From NCBI RefSeq assembly GCF_000092245.1, contig NC_014166.1, positions 2,728,001 through 2,792,000 on the forward strand: DNA of 64,000 nucleotides, in the 5' to 3' direction. The DNA comes from Arcobacter nitrofigilis DSM 7299. GTDB taxonomy: Bacteria > Campylobacterota > Campylobacteria > Campylobacterales > Arcobacteraceae. The translations under genes and the position numbers were made by a program. Of the stretch, positions 25,831-35,429 are shown in pieces; positions within the stretch are counted from its first letter, which is position 1, and each line of letters opens with the position of its first letter. The notes under the pieces are model-generated. The model was not told where the DNA came from. It saw only the letters and a program-made list of their open reading frames with translations, and did not search any database.

Positions 25831-26672
25831 TATTTACTTCCTAAAGTCTCATATTTTAATCTACTGTCATCTTTTTTACCATTTACAAAAATAGTTGGAG
25901 TTCCTTTTACCATAACATCATCACCCATCTTTACATCATCTAAAACTCTTGCCATCACTTCTGTAGAATTTATTTGTTCTTTTGTAATATTTGTTTTAAA
26001 CTCTTTGTTAAAGGCACTTAATATTTTATCTTCATCTTTTGAATCCACTGGAAAATATTTTTCCCAGTTTGTAGTATAAACTTTTCTCTCAACATCTTTT
26101 ATACCCATTTGTCTTGCCACATCTATAGCTTTTACCATAGTTGCAGATGCAGGATGAACTCTTAAAAGAGGAAAATTATAATAATAAAGTGCTATTTCAT
26201 CTTTATTATCTTTTACATGGTCAATCAAATCAGGAAGAGCTTCTATACAAAAAGGACATAAAGGATCAGAGAAAACTACTATTTTATCTTTTGCTTTTGC
26301 ATTTCCTGCTATTAAATGGTTTTCTTGATAATAGCTTGCATCAAGTTTTGGTTGTAATAAATCTTTATACGATGCTCCTGTTTTTAGATTTATCAATTCA
26401 GGAGCTACAATTTCTCCATTTGAGAAGATTATATCTTTTGCATTTATCTCTTTATCTTTTACTTTTGCACTTATATCTATAATAAAACCATACCAGTTTG
26501 TCATTGGCTCTGGCATTTTCTGTTTCACACTTATTTTTACATCTTTTATCTCAACTCTCGCATTATTGGAAAGTCTTTTTTTCTCAAAACTTATAACATC
26601 ATTATCAAAATTTGCAGCACTTAAACTAATAGTCATAATAGAAAAAATACATATTAATTTTTTATAATTCAT
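25830..26672 (-). CDS. Periplasmic thiol:disulfide interchange protein (DsbA/DsbG-like)
   Basis: 280 residues with a signal peptide (MNYKKLICIFSIMTISLSAA). A non-thioredoxin N-terminal region (about 25-115) precedes a thioredoxin fold with active site FSDPLCPFCIEALP (CPFC) at about 133-145. The cis-Pro loop is VKGTPTIFVNGKKD near the C-terminus. This resembles DsbC/DsbG layout and Campylobacterota homologues encoded near dnaX. It probably oxidises or isomerises periplasmic disulfides. It follows dnaX by 15 bases. Confidence 0.85.
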   Translation of the reverse strand: MNYKKLICIFSIMTISLSAANFDNDVISFEKKRLSNNARVEIKDVKISVKQKMPEPMTNWYGFIIDISAKVKDKEINAKDIIFSNGEIVAPELINLKTGASYKDLLQPKLDASYYQENHLIAGNAKAKDKIVVFSDPLCPFCIEALPDLIDHVKDNKDEIALYYYNFPLLRVHPASATMVKAIDVARQMGIKDVERKVYTTNWEKYFPVDSKDEDKILSAFNKEFKTNITKEQINSTEVMARVLDDVKMGDDVMVKGTPTIFVNGKKDDSRLKYETLGSK

Positions 26673-26687
26673 AATACCTCCTAAAAT

Positions 26688-28511
26688 TTATATTTTTGTT
26701 TTTACTGTTATTTTTTTTATATCAAATAACTCTTTTGCTTTATTAACCATAGAAGAGTTCAATAAATCTTCCATTTGAAGCTCTTTTTGTGAAGGTTTTG
26801 GATCAACTGTATCATGCATACTTCCAACACAACCAGCTCCCATTTCAACATCTTCTACCATTGAGCTTATTTCTTCTTGTTCTTCCTCATTTTCGTAATC
26901 TAAATTAACATCTTCTTCACTTATGTCATTTGTATTTGTTTCTACTTTTTTGGGAATTACATCATTTTTTTTTTGCTCTGGAATCTCACCTTTTTTAAAC
27001 TCTAAATCAATATTTACACCAAAAATATCTTTTGCAAATGTTTTAATAATACCAAAATATTTATATAAGAATTTTCTATCATCATCTTGGGCATAAGATA
27101 CTATATTTAAAATATTGTTTTCAAAACTTTCAAAAATAAAGTTTTTTTCAAAACACTCTCCCAAGTCATGATTTCTCTCATAAACTTTTTTTGTAAGTTC
27201 ACCATATAACTCAACATTTGGGTCTACTACTTCTTGTGGTTTTGCAACTTCTACTTGTACTTCTTCTTCAACAGTTTGTACATTTTGCTCTTGGGGAGTT
27301 TCTAAAACTTCTTTTTCTACTGGTGTTTGTGTTTGAGTATTTGGTAATTCTTCTTTTGCATGTTGTAATACTACTTTTTCATTAACTGCACTTGTCATTT
27401 TATTTGCACTTAATTGAGGTACTGGCTCTTTTATAGGAGAAGATTGTACCTCATCAATAATTTCATCCAATGTTTTTAAATTTGTAGCTTCACTCATTTT
27501 TGAAAGTGTTAAAATCAATACAAATGTTGGGTCAGAATTTAGTGATAAAAGATGTTTAGCATCACCTAAAATTCTAAAGAATCTATCGTATAAAAAGACA
27601 TTAAATTTTGGGTCTTTCCCATATAGCATTTTATTTTTTAAATAAATTGTCATCTCATCACAAACAGAACCAGCTTCATACTCTTCAAGTGTTTCAACTA
27701 TAGGAGTTATATCTCCACAAGATAAAATCACATCAAAAAGTTTGTCTAAAAACTCTGGGTCAATGAGTCCAAGCATATCAACAACAGCACTTGTAGTTAC
27801 TTTTCCTTTAGCAAAAATAATTGCTTGGTCTAGTAAAGTAAGTGTATCTCTTAAACTTCCTTGTCCACTTCTTGAAACAATTTCTAAAGCTTCTGTTTCA
27901 AACTCTATTTGCTCTTCATTTAAAATATGAGTTAAGTGATTCATTACATCTTTTTGAGAGATTTTTTTAAATCTAAAGTGTTGAGTTCTACTTAAAATTG
28001 TTGCAGGTAATTTTAAAGGGTCAGTTGTAGCTAAAATAAATTTTACAAATCCTGGAGGTTCTTCAAGTGTTTTTAAAAGGGCATTAAATGCTTGAGTTGT
28101 AAGCATATGAACCTCATCGATTATAAACACTTTAAATCTAGCACTGCTTGGTTTATATTTTGTATGTTCAATTAAATCTTTAATATCATCAATACCCCTA
28201 TTACTAGCAGCATCCATTTCTATAATATCTAAGTGACGATTAGTATTTGCACTTACACAGTTTTCACATACTTCACAAGGTTTTGAAGTAGGACCATTTG
28301 AACACAATAAAGCTTTTGCCATAATTCTAGCAGTTGAAGTTTTTCCACTTCCTCTAAGCCCTGAGAATAAATATGCATGTGATAGTCTATTTGAGTCTAA
28401 TGCTAATGATAGTGTTTGAGAAACTGTTCCTTGCCCAACTAAATCTTCAAATCTCTTTGGTCTATATTTTAAGGCTAAAACTCTTTTTTGTGAATTTTGA
28501 TTCTCACTCAT
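26688..28511 (-). CDS. dnaX: DNA polymerase III gamma/tau subunit
   Basis: 607 residues. AAA+ clamp-loader ATPase with Walker A GLRGSGKTSTAR, zinc-binding cysteines (LLCSNG...PCEVCENC), Walker B VFIIDEVHML, sensor ATTDPLKLPATILSRTQHF, and a glutamate-rich tau-specific tail. It loads the beta clamp and couples polymerases. Coding bases 26974-26965 (minus strand) are a run of ten A's (CAA AAA AAA AAT); gain of one A or a -1 slip gives an immediate TGA, which would yield a shortened gamma-like product of about 515 residues. It overlaps murI by eight bases. Confidence 0.95.
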   Translation of the reverse strand: MSENQNSQKRVLALKYRPKRFEDLVGQGTVSQTLSLALDSNRLSHAYLFSGLRGSGKTSTARIMAKALLCSNGPTSKPCEVCENCVSANTNRHLDIIEMDAASNRGIDDIKDLIEHTKYKPSSARFKVFIIDEVHMLTTQAFNALLKTLEEPPGFVKFILATTDPLKLPATILSRTQHFRFKKISQKDVMNHLTHILNEEQIEFETEALEIVSRSGQGSLRDTLTLLDQAIIFAKGKVTTSAVVDMLGLIDPEFLDKLFDVILSCGDITPIVETLEEYEAGSVCDEMTIYLKNKMLYGKDPKFNVFLYDRFFRILGDAKHLLSLNSDPTFVLILTLSKMSEATNLKTLDEIIDEVQSSPIKEPVPQLSANKMTSAVNEKVVLQHAKEELPNTQTQTPVEKEVLETPQEQNVQTVEEEVQVEVAKPQEVVDPNVELYGELTKKVYERNHDLGECFEKNFIFESFENNILNIVSYAQDDDRKFLYKYFGIIKTFAKDIFGVNIDLEFKKGEIPEQKKNDVIPKKVETNTNDISEEDVNLDYENEEEQEEISSMVEDVEMGAGCVGSMHDTVDPKPSQKELQMEDLLNSSMVNKAKELFDIKKITVKTKI

Positions 28512-29304
28512 TTATATTCCTTACCACTATTTTCCCACCGTTATTCCATGAATTTAATATTTTACTTATCATTGTCTCATTTATATCTGAAGTGAAGTAT
28601 ACATTTACTTTCAATACACCATCATTAAAATGTCCACAATTTTTAGATAAATCTTTTAATCTGTTTGCAATAGCATAACCTGTTTCTATTAGATTTGTAT
28701 TTTCGCCCATTATTTTTTTTATTACATTTCCAACTAAAGGATAATGGGTACATCCTAAAACTATAGTATCAACACCCTTTTCACTCATAGGCTTTAGCCA
28801 ATTTTTCAACATCTCAAATGTCTTTTCACCTTCAATATCACCATTTTCAATTTGTTGAACTAGCCCTGGACAAGCTTGCTCATATAAAGTGATATTTGAA
28901 CTTGCATTTGATAATTTATCCACAAGTAATTGATACTTTTCACCCTTCAAAGTTGCAGGTGTTGCTAAGATTCCTATTTTTCCATTTTTGCTCAAAGAGA
29001 TTGCTGGTTTTATACCAGGCTCTGTTCCCACAACAATTAGATTAGGAAACTCTTCTCTTAACTCTTTTATTGCAGCTGAAGTTGCCGTATTACAAGCAAC
29101 AACCAAAGCATCAATATTATGTGTTTTAACTAAATAATTTGCAATATTAAAACTATGTTTTAATATCTGTTCTTTTGATTTTTCCCCATAGGGTGCAAAC
29201 TTTGTATCTGCAATATAAAAAATCTCAGCACCTTTTAGTACTTCTGTTATGGCTTTTACAACTGTTAAACCACCAATTCCAGAATCAAATACGCCTACTT
29301 TCAA
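28504..29304 (-). CDS. murI: Glutamate racemase
   Basis: 266 residues. VGVFDSGIGGLTVVKA, the catalytic Cys in VACNTATSAAIKEL and the second Cys in LGCTHYPLVGNVI are intact. It makes D-glutamate for peptidoglycan. First gene of a compact operon with dnaX (8-base overlap), the dsb-like gene and hemC. Confidence 0.96.
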   Translation of the reverse strand: MKVGVFDSGIGGLTVVKAITEVLKGAEIFYIADTKFAPYGEKSKEQILKHSFNIANYLVKTHNIDALVVACNTATSAAIKELREEFPNLIVVGTEPGIKPAISLSKNGKIGILATPATLKGEKYQLLVDKLSNASSNITLYEQACPGLVQQIENGDIEGEKTFEMLKNWLKPMSEKGVDTIVLGCTHYPLVGNVIKKIMGENTNLIETGYAIANRLKDLSKNCGHFNDGVLKVNVYFTSDINETMISKILNSWNNGGKIVVRNINE

Positions 29305-29409
29305 GTTCTACCTTTTTAATAATAAGAAAATATTCTAACATAAGTTTTTATATAAAATCATTAGTAAAAAGAAATATAATTTGATATAATAAATGATCTG
29401 GAGATTAGT

Positions 29410-31287
29410 ATGAAAAATAAATTAAATATTTTAATATTTTCATCAATATTTTTAATATTAACGCTATTTAGTATATCTATTTATTTAGATATACAATACC
29501 AAAATGACCTCTTAAATAAACAACTAACTACCTTAGAGTCCTCAATAAAAAATGAATATAAACAAAGACTAAAAGAGTCTATAAATAGTACAATAGTATA
29601 TATCGACACTATGTATAAACATCTAATAAAAGAACAAAAGAACCATTTAAAATTAAATACTAAAAACAAAAGAATACTTATAGATGAGACTAGAAAATAT
29701 CTTTACAATAATATTCAAGACATGCTTAGATATACATGGATAAATAAAATCATAAACTATAAGGGTGGAGATAATTTTGCTATTAGACTTATTCATCCAA
29801 ACTTAAAACACACAGAAGGCTCATTCTTATCCACAAAAACAAAAGATATAAAAGGAAACTTGCCTTATCTTGAAGAATTAAATGGAATAAAAAAAGATAA
29901 AGAGATATATTACACATACTATTTCAAACAACTTAACACATTGGAAGCTACAGAGAAGTTATCTTATGCAAAACTTTATAAAAAAATGGACTGGATTATA
30001 GTAACAGGTATTCCTCTAAATAGTTTAAATGAACTAATAAAAAATGAAAAAGATTACTTAAAAAGAATACATAAAAAAGATACTTATACTCTTACTTTTT
30101 ATAGGGGTATAATTTTAGTTCTATTTATATTAATTCTTTTAATATTAAGAAAAAAATTAATACTTACTTTAAATGAAAATGAAAAATTAAATGAAAAATT
30201 AGAAAAAAAACTAAAAAATGTAGAAACAAACTTTAATAAGTTTTTTGAATTACCTATTAATATATTTTTAATCTCTGATTTAAAAGGAAAAATTCTCCAA
30301 ATAAACTCCGGTTGGGAGAAAATTTTAGGATATAAGGCAGAAGAACTTGTAAATACCAATTACTTAGATTTAGTTCATCCACATGACATTGATAAGACTC
30401 TTATAGCAATGAAAGAGCTTGAACAAGGACATGATCTTCTTTTTTTTGAAAATAGATACAAACATAAAAATGGTTCATACAAAACCCTTGCTTGGTCTGC
30501 GAATGTTCTTCAAGAAAATGGATTAATTTATGGTTCTGCTTTAAATATTACAGAATTAAAAGAAAAATCTGAAATAATATACCAACAATCAAAAATGGCA
30601 GCAATTGGTGAAATGACTGCAAATATTTCACACCAATGGAGACAACCATTAAGTGTCATCAGTACAGCTTCTTCTGGACTACTTTTAAAAAAATCAATTG
30701 ATGATTTAGATGATGAGTTTTTAATAAATACTTTAGAACAAATAACTCAATCAACTCAATACTTATCTGATACAATTGAAGATTTTAGAAATTTTTATAC
30801 CCCAACTAGAGAAAAAACCGAGTTTAAAATAGAACATGTAGTCAAAAAAACTCTAAACCTTGTAAAAAAAAGATATGAAAATGAAAATATAAAAATCATC
30901 AAAAATATCTCTGATATCACGATAGTTAATTTTGAAAATCAGTTTTTACAAGTACTTATTAACCTTTTAAATAATGCAAGAGATCAACTTTGTAAATCAA
31001 AAGATATAAATAAACTGATTTTTATAAATGCCTATAAAAAAGATACTAAAGTTATCTTCGAAATAATAGATAATGGAGGTGGAATAAAAGAAGACATAAT
31101 AGACAAAATATTTGAACCATATTTTACAACAAAAGATAAATCAATAGGTACAGGGATTGGTTTATATATGAGTGAAGAGATTATTGTAAAACATTTTGAA
31201 GGTCAAATAAAAGTTGAAAATCATACCTTTTCATATAAAGATAAAGAGTATGTAGGAGCTAAATTTACAATTGAATTTAATAATTAG
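29410..31287 (+). CDS. Orphan sensor histidine kinase with Cache and PAS domains
   Basis: 625 residues. TM1 (about 7-28), a periplasmic single-Cache-like region (about 35-225, with KGGDNFAIRLIHPNLKHTEG and KKMDWIIVTGIPL), TM2 (about 231-249), a coiled coil, a PAS domain (about 275-385, GKILQINSGWEKILGYKAEEL), H408 in SHQWRQPL and a HATPase domain (DNGGGI, TGIGLYMSEEI). No response regulator gene is adjacent, so the partner is encoded elsewhere. The Cache type often binds small carboxylates, but the ligand is unknown. Confidence 0.9.
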   Translation: MKNKLNILIFSSIFLILTLFSISIYLDIQYQNDLLNKQLTTLESSIKNEYKQRLKESINSTIVYIDTMYKHLIKEQKNHLKLNTKNKRILIDETRKYLYNNIQDMLRYTWINKIINYKGGDNFAIRLIHPNLKHTEGSFLSTKTKDIKGNLPYLEELNGIKKDKEIYYTYYFKQLNTLEATEKLSYAKLYKKMDWIIVTGIPLNSLNELIKNEKDYLKRIHKKDTYTLTFYRGIILVLFILILLILRKKLILTLNENEKLNEKLEKKLKNVETNFNKFFELPINIFLISDLKGKILQINSGWEKILGYKAEELVNTNYLDLVHPHDIDKTLIAMKELEQGHDLLFFENRYKHKNGSYKTLAWSANVLQENGLIYGSALNITELKEKSEIIYQQSKMAAIGEMTANISHQWRQPLSVISTASSGLLLKKSIDDLDDEFLINTLEQITQSTQYLSDTIEDFRNFYTPTREKTEFKIEHVVKKTLNLVKKRYENENIKIIKNISDITIVNFENQFLQVLINLLNNARDQLCKSKDINKLIFINAYKKDTKVIFEIIDNGGGIKEDIIDKIFEPYFTTKDKSIGTGIGLYMSEEIIVKHFEGQIKVENHTFSYKDKEYVGAKFTIEFNN

Positions 31288-31293
31288 AAAGTA

Positions 31294-31320
31294 AAAAGAC
31301 TTGAAAATCAAGTCTTTTCT
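31294..31320. terminator. Bidirectional terminator between the kinase gene and metQ
   Basis: AAAAGACTTGA / TCAAGTCTTTT, 11-bp stem with a three-base loop between convergent genes, with T-rich sequence following on the plus strand and TTTAC on the minus strand. Confidence 0.8.
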
Positions 31321-31325
31321 TATAA

Positions 31326-32132
31326 TTAAAATGCAGGTATTATAGAACCTTTATATTTGTCAGTAATAAATTTTTTAACTTCTTTTGAGTTTAAAACTTC
31401 ATCTAAAGCTTTAATATAAGGTTTATTTTCATTACCCTCTTTTACAACTACAATATTTGCATATGGAGAGTCTATTGATTCAAGTACTAAGGCATCTTGA
31501 ATTGGATTTAACCCAGCTGGTAAAGCATAGTTTGTATTGATAATCGCTGCATCAACTTCATCAAGTACTCTTGGTAATTGTGGAGCATCTATCTCTTTGA
31601 TTTTAAGATTTTTTGGATTTGTTTTTATGTCAACTACAGTTTTGAAATCAACATCATTAAATGTTAATAAACCTTGTTCTACTAACATATCTAAAGCTCT
31701 ACTCTCATTTGTAGGATCATTTGGAACTGCAATTGTTGCACCATCTTCTAACTCATCTAAAGATTTGACTTTTTTAGAATAAATTCCCATTGGTTCTAAA
31801 TGTACATTTACTGTTTTTACAAGGTGAGTATTTTTATTTTTATTAAACTCTTTTAAATATGGTAAGTGTTGGAAAAAGTTTGCATCTAGTTCACCCTCAT
31901 CAACTGCAATATTTGGAGTTACATAATCTGTAAATTCAACAATTTGCAAATCATAACCTTTTGCTTTTAATAATGGCTTTACAAACTCTAAAATTTCAGC
32001 ATGAGGTACAGGAGTAGCCCCTACTTTTATTACTGTTTTTTTCTCTACTTTTTCTTCTTTAGAATCTGTACAAGCTACAAATCCAAATACAACAACACCC
32101 AAAAGTGCAAATTTTAAAATATTTTTAATCAT
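31326..32132 (-). CDS. metQ: Methionine ABC transporter substrate-binding lipoprotein
   Basis: 268 residues from the ATG at 32132, which follows AAAAGGAAAAAA; a longer in-frame start at 32198 lies within metI. Signal peptide with lipobox FVAC, then KVGATPVPHAEILEF, EFTDYVTPNIAVDEGELDANFFQHLPYL and PNDPTNESRALDML, the NlpA/MetQ hallmark. It captures D- or L-methionine in the periplasm and delivers it to MetNI. Genes are ordered metN-metI-metQ on the minus strand. Confidence 0.92.
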   Translation of the reverse strand: MIKNILKFALLGVVVFGFVACTDSKEEKVEKKTVIKVGATPVPHAEILEFVKPLLKAKGYDLQIVEFTDYVTPNIAVDEGELDANFFQHLPYLKEFNKNKNTHLVKTVNVHLEPMGIYSKKVKSLDELEDGATIAVPNDPTNESRALDMLVEQGLLTFNDVDFKTVVDIKTNPKNLKIKEIDAPQLPRVLDEVDAAIINTNYALPAGLNPIQDALVLESIDSPYANIVVVKEGNENKPYIKALDEVLNSKEVKKFITDKYKGSIIPAF

Positions 32133-32151
32133 TTTTTTCCTTTTATAAATT

Positions 32152-32790
32152 TTATTTTTTAGTAATTTTGTATAAATAATCGCCCAAACTTTGAACACCT
32201 TGAACTAAGGCAATAAGTACAATAACTGTATAAATCATAGTATCACTTTGAAACCTATAATAACCATATTTTATGGCAACATCACCCAATCCTCCACCAC
32301 CAACAGCACCAGCCATTGCAGAAAAACCTATTACTGTAATTAGCGTTAACGTAATTGCTGAAATTATTGAAGGCAAAGCTTCTACACACATGACTTTAAA
32401 TATTATTTGCCAATCACTTGCCCCAAATGATTTTGCAGCTTCCACAACACCTGTATCAACCTCTTTTAAAGCACTCTCAATAAGTCTTGCAATAAAAGGA
32501 GCAGCACCTATTGTCAAAGGAATAATTGCAGCTGTAGTACCAATACTTTTCCCTATCAAAAACTTTGTCAGAGGGAAAAGTACAATCATCAAAATAATAA
32601 AAGGGAAAGATCGTAAAGTATTTATAATCACATCTAAGATTGAATATATTTTTTGATTTTCTCTTAATCCACCATTTGAAGTTAGTATCAAAATAATTGC
32701 TAAAATAAAACCAATAACAACTGCAAAGAGAGTAGATAATAAAGACATATAAATAGTTTCACCTAAAGCTGGTAATAAAATTTCAGTCAT
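32152..32790 (-). CDS. metI: Methionine ABC transporter permease
   Basis: 212 residues from the ATG at 32790, preceded by GGGAGGTATTATA and overlapping the metN stop by one base; an upstream in-frame start at 32805 is less well placed. Five membrane helices and the EAA loop (AAKSFGASDWQIIFKVM). LGETIYMSLLSTLFAVVIG and RSFPFIILMIVLFPLTKFLIG are typical of MetI. Confidence 0.93.
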   Translation of the reverse strand: MTEILLPALGETIYMSLLSTLFAVVIGFILAIILILTSNGGLRENQKIYSILDVIINTLRSFPFIILMIVLFPLTKFLIGKSIGTTAAIIPLTIGAAPFIARLIESALKEVDTGVVEAAKSFGASDWQIIFKVMCVEALPSIISAITLTLITVIGFSAMAGAVGGGGLGDVAIKYGYYRFQSDTMIYTVIVLIALVQGVQSLGDYLYKITKK

Positions 32791-33746
32791 TATAATACCT
32801 CCCAAACAATATCATGGACTTTTAGATAATTGATTACTGAATTTTTTTGTTCATCTTTTATATTTATAACCATGTTACCCACAATATGAGTGTTTATCTC
32901 TTCAAGTTTTCCCCAAACAATATCAAAATCCATATCAAGCTCTCTTGCCATTTTTGTAATAAATGATTGGAATACATTATCTTTGGGAAAATATATTTTT
33001 ATATTTACTCCTTCATTAGGTACAACTTCTGTCTCACCTAAGAAGTGTTTCATTTGCTCATCTGGTTTTAAAAATAGCTCTTCTGTATCATCAAAGCCAA
33101 TAATATTTCCATGTTCTAGTAATAAAGCTCTTTGGGCTATTTGTTTTACAACTTCCATCTCATGTGTTACAAGCACTATCGTGATATTTAGTTTATCATT
33201 AATCTCTTTTAATAAATTCAAAATCGACGTAGTAGTATTTGGGTCAAGAGCTGAAGTTGCTTCATCTGATAATAAAACATCAGGGTCTAAAGTCAAAGCT
33301 CTAGCAATAGCAACTCTTTGCTTTTGCCCTCCACTTAACTCATTTGGATAAGAATCAAGCTTTTCATCTAAACCTACAAGAGCTAATAATTCTTTTACTT
33401 TTTTTGTAATTTCAGCTTTTGTATAACCCCAAAGTTGCATCGGTAAAGCAACATTTTCAAATACAGTTTTTCTCTGAATTAGAGAGAAGTGTTGAAAAAT
33501 CATCCCGATATTTTTTCGAAAGGCTCTTAACTCTTCTTTTCCTAACTCTTTTATCTCTTTTCCATTTACTTGCAATGAACCATCACTATAATCTTCAAGT
33601 CCATTTATACATCTCATCAAAGTAGATTTCCCAGCACCACTGTGTCCAACGATGGCAAAAATCTCCCCTTTTTTTATATCAATAGAAATATTTTTTAAAA
33701 CTTGTGTATCACCATAGTATTTATTCAAGTTTTTTATACTTATCAT
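32790..33746 (-). CDS. metN: Methionine ABC transporter ATP-binding protein
   Basis: 318 residues. Walker [19 protein letters not shown], signature [15 protein letters not shown], Walker [14 protein letters not shown] and the H-loop [11 protein letters not shown]. The C-terminal 75 residues form the NIL/ACT-like domain that binds methionine and inhibits transport. No SAM riboswitch or other known leader element is visible in the 123 bases upstream. Confidence 0.94.
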   Translation of the reverse strand: MISIKNLNKYYGDTQVLKNISIDIKKGEIFAIVGHSGAGKSTLMRCINGLEDYSDGSLQVNGKEIKELGKEELRAFRKNIGMIFQHFSLIQRKTVFENVALPMQLWGYTKAEITKKVKELLALVGLDEKLDSYPNELSGGQKQRVAIARALTLDPDVLLSDEATSALDPNTTTSILNLLKEINDKLNITIVLVTHEMEVVKQIAQRALLLEHGNIIGFDDTEELFLKPDEQMKHFLGETEVVPNEGVNIKIYFPKDNVFQSFITKMARELDMDFDIVWGKLEEINTHIVGNMVINIKDEQKNSVINYLKVHDIVWEVL

Positions 33747-33869
33747 TTATTTTCCTTATTGAGGTGCGAATGTTATAGAAAATTTCATAAAATACATGTT
33801 AAATTAAAAGTATAGTCTATTTAAAAGTTATTTTATAATAGTATATAACAAATAATATAAAGGCTATTT

Positions 33870-34526
33870 TTGTTTTTTCACTTTCATCCATACAAACCAT
33901 TTCTAAATCAAAATACAGAAAAAATCATAGTAGGAACTCTACCACCTCCAAGATTTTGTACTAAAGAGTTCAAAGAAAGAGATGTAGACTTCTGTTATGG
34001 CTCAAAAGATAATCTACTTTGGCAAGCTATAAATAAAATCTATAGCCTAAACCTAGCCTTTGAAAATACAAAAGAAGAGATAAACAAAAGAAAAGAGTTT
34101 TTACTAAAGCAAAAAATAGGTATCTGTGATATTGTAGAGTCATGCAATAGAGAAAAAATAGATGCAAGTGATATTGGCATGAGTGAAATAGTTCTAAGGG
34201 ATATTTTAGGATATATAAAAGAGTATAAAAATATCAAAACCATAATCTTCACAGGAGGATTATGTAAAAACTCCCCAGAATATTTTCTTAGACAAATCCT
34301 AAAAAAACAGAACATAAGCCTAGAAATAGTCTTAGATAAGATACCAAAAAAACATCAATTTGAATATGATAATAGAGTTATCCAAACCATAAGTCTAACT
34401 TCCCCATCAAATGCAGCAAATAGAAGTATAGGAGCAAATGCATATTATAAAAAGATGAAAAAAGAAAATCCAAACTACACAACCTTTGATTTTAGAGTTG
34501 AGCAGTATGAAAAAGTTTTTAAATAA
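33870..34526 (+). CDS. Uracil-DNA-glycosylase-superfamily protein
   Basis: 218 residues with a TTG start after AAAGGCTATT. N-terminal EKIIVGTLPPPRFC resembles the catalytic loop of Mug/UDG-fold proteins (G-x-x-P-P). LWQAINKIY and IIFTGGLCKNSPEYF occupy the expected positions, and LTSPSNAANRS could replace the HPSP-type leucine loop. It would remove damaged bases from DNA, but the family is diverse and the activity is untested. It ends directly against the convergent AraC-like gene with no gap. Confidence 0.6.
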   Translation: MFFHFHPYKPFLNQNTEKIIVGTLPPPRFCTKEFKERDVDFCYGSKDNLLWQAINKIYSLNLAFENTKEEINKRKEFLLKQKIGICDIVESCNREKIDASDIGMSEIVLRDILGYIKEYKNIKTIIFTGGLCKNSPEYFLRQILKKQNISLEIVLDKIPKKHQFEYDNRVIQTISLTSPSNAANRSIGANAYYKKMKKENPNYTTFDFRVEQYEKVFK

Positions 34527-35105
34527 CTATTGCAATATCTCTTTTCGAATACTTGCATAATTTTTAAGTGCAAGTCCAACATGCCACCTAAAAACCTTAT
34601 CAAAGATTTTCCTAGGCACATTTGCTATTCGCAACACCTCTTCCATATCATAATCACCAAGATTTTCTTCAAGCAACTCAATTATTCGCATAACACCAAA
34701 CTGAGATTTACTAGGCTTAAATCGATTTTGAAAATAAACATCCAACTCTTTTTCTACATCATCAAAAATACTCAAAATATCCTTTTGTAAATAAACAGGT
34801 TCTTTAGCATGGTGCATAAGTTCATCCATAAACTCCTCATAAAAAAAAGAAGCCCCCGCACCTTTAAATCTTATGACGGCTAAATTGATATTCTCAACAG
34901 ATTTTATAATCACAGATTCTTCATAAGCATTGATTAACATAGCTTGAAAACTATCCAAAATAAAAACTTCATCTTGAATAAGAACTTCATAATTAACATT
35001 TTGATTAATCAAAACTATCATTCCACCATTTGGTTTTAGTTCATAGGTATTTGTATTTTGTAATAAATCATAAGATTCTATATATTTTTGTAATTTTTTG
35101 TGCAT
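34527..35105 (-). CDS. AraC-like regulatory protein with a single degenerate HTH
   Basis: 192 residues. The N-terminal half is cupin-like beta sheet (ELKPNGGMIVLINQNVNYEVLI ... FILDSFQAMLINAY). The C-terminal part (about 130-190) resembles one AraC helix set, with MEEVLRIANVPRKIFDKVFRWHVGLALKNYASI aligning with the second AraC HTH. At this length it is shorter than standard AraC proteins (about 280). It may be a reduced DNA-binding regulator or a cofactor. It borders the repeat and helicase region. Confidence 0.5.
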   Translation of the reverse strand: MHKKLQKYIESYDLLQNTNTYELKPNGGMIVLINQNVNYEVLIQDEVFILDSFQAMLINAYEESVIIKSVENINLAVIRFKGAGASFFYEEFMDELMHHAKEPVYLQKDILSIFDDVEKELDVYFQNRFKPSKSQFGVMRIIELLEENLGDYDMEEVLRIANVPRKIFDKVFRWHVGLALKNYASIRKEILQ

Positions 35106-35144
35106 GGGAGTATTATATCAAATTATTTATTTTCAAAATAGTTT

Positions 35145-35378
35145 CTTCTCTCTTAAAGAGGTAAACCTCTTCGCTCTTTTCTTCTTTGATGGCAAAGAAG
35201 AAACAAGAAAGCCACCAACGGCTGCGAAGCCAAAGGTTCCCTCGCTTATTATTTTTATCTTTTCTGCTTGCTAAAACTCGTTTATTAAAACTTCCATTTA
35301 GGAATTTTTAAACACTCAGACAGTTACCAATCTTATTTAGAAAAGAAAAAATAAACGCTCGGCTTCTGTAGATGTTGG
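35145..35378 (+). repeat. Structured interspersed repeat, copy C
   Basis: Third and most diverged copy. Blocks shared in order with copy A are TCTCTTAAAGA, CTTCGCTCTTTTCTTC, GCAAAGAAGAAACAAGAAAG, ACGGCTGCGAAGCCAAAGG, TTCCCTCGCTTATTATTT, ATCTTTTCTGCTTG, AAAACTCG, a central imperfect hairpin AAAACTTCC/GGAATTTTT, CAGTTAC, and AAATAAACGCTCGGCTTCTG. It fills most of the gene-free gap 35106-35429 downstream of the helicase gene. No ORF of note. Confidence 0.55.
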
Positions 35379-35429
35379 GATTTAAGAATAAGGACATTTG
35401 ATTTCTTACTGTTTCAATACCTTTCATAT

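Noticed and set aside
26946-26951. Canonical dnaX A-AAA-AAG frameshift site
   Set aside because: The heptamer AAAAAAG is present but in the wrong frame (CCC AAA AAA GTA); the A10 run upstream is the better candidate.
33747-33869. SAM or methionine riboswitch before metN
   Set aside because: None of the conserved blocks of known SAM riboswitches was found in this short AT-rich stretch.
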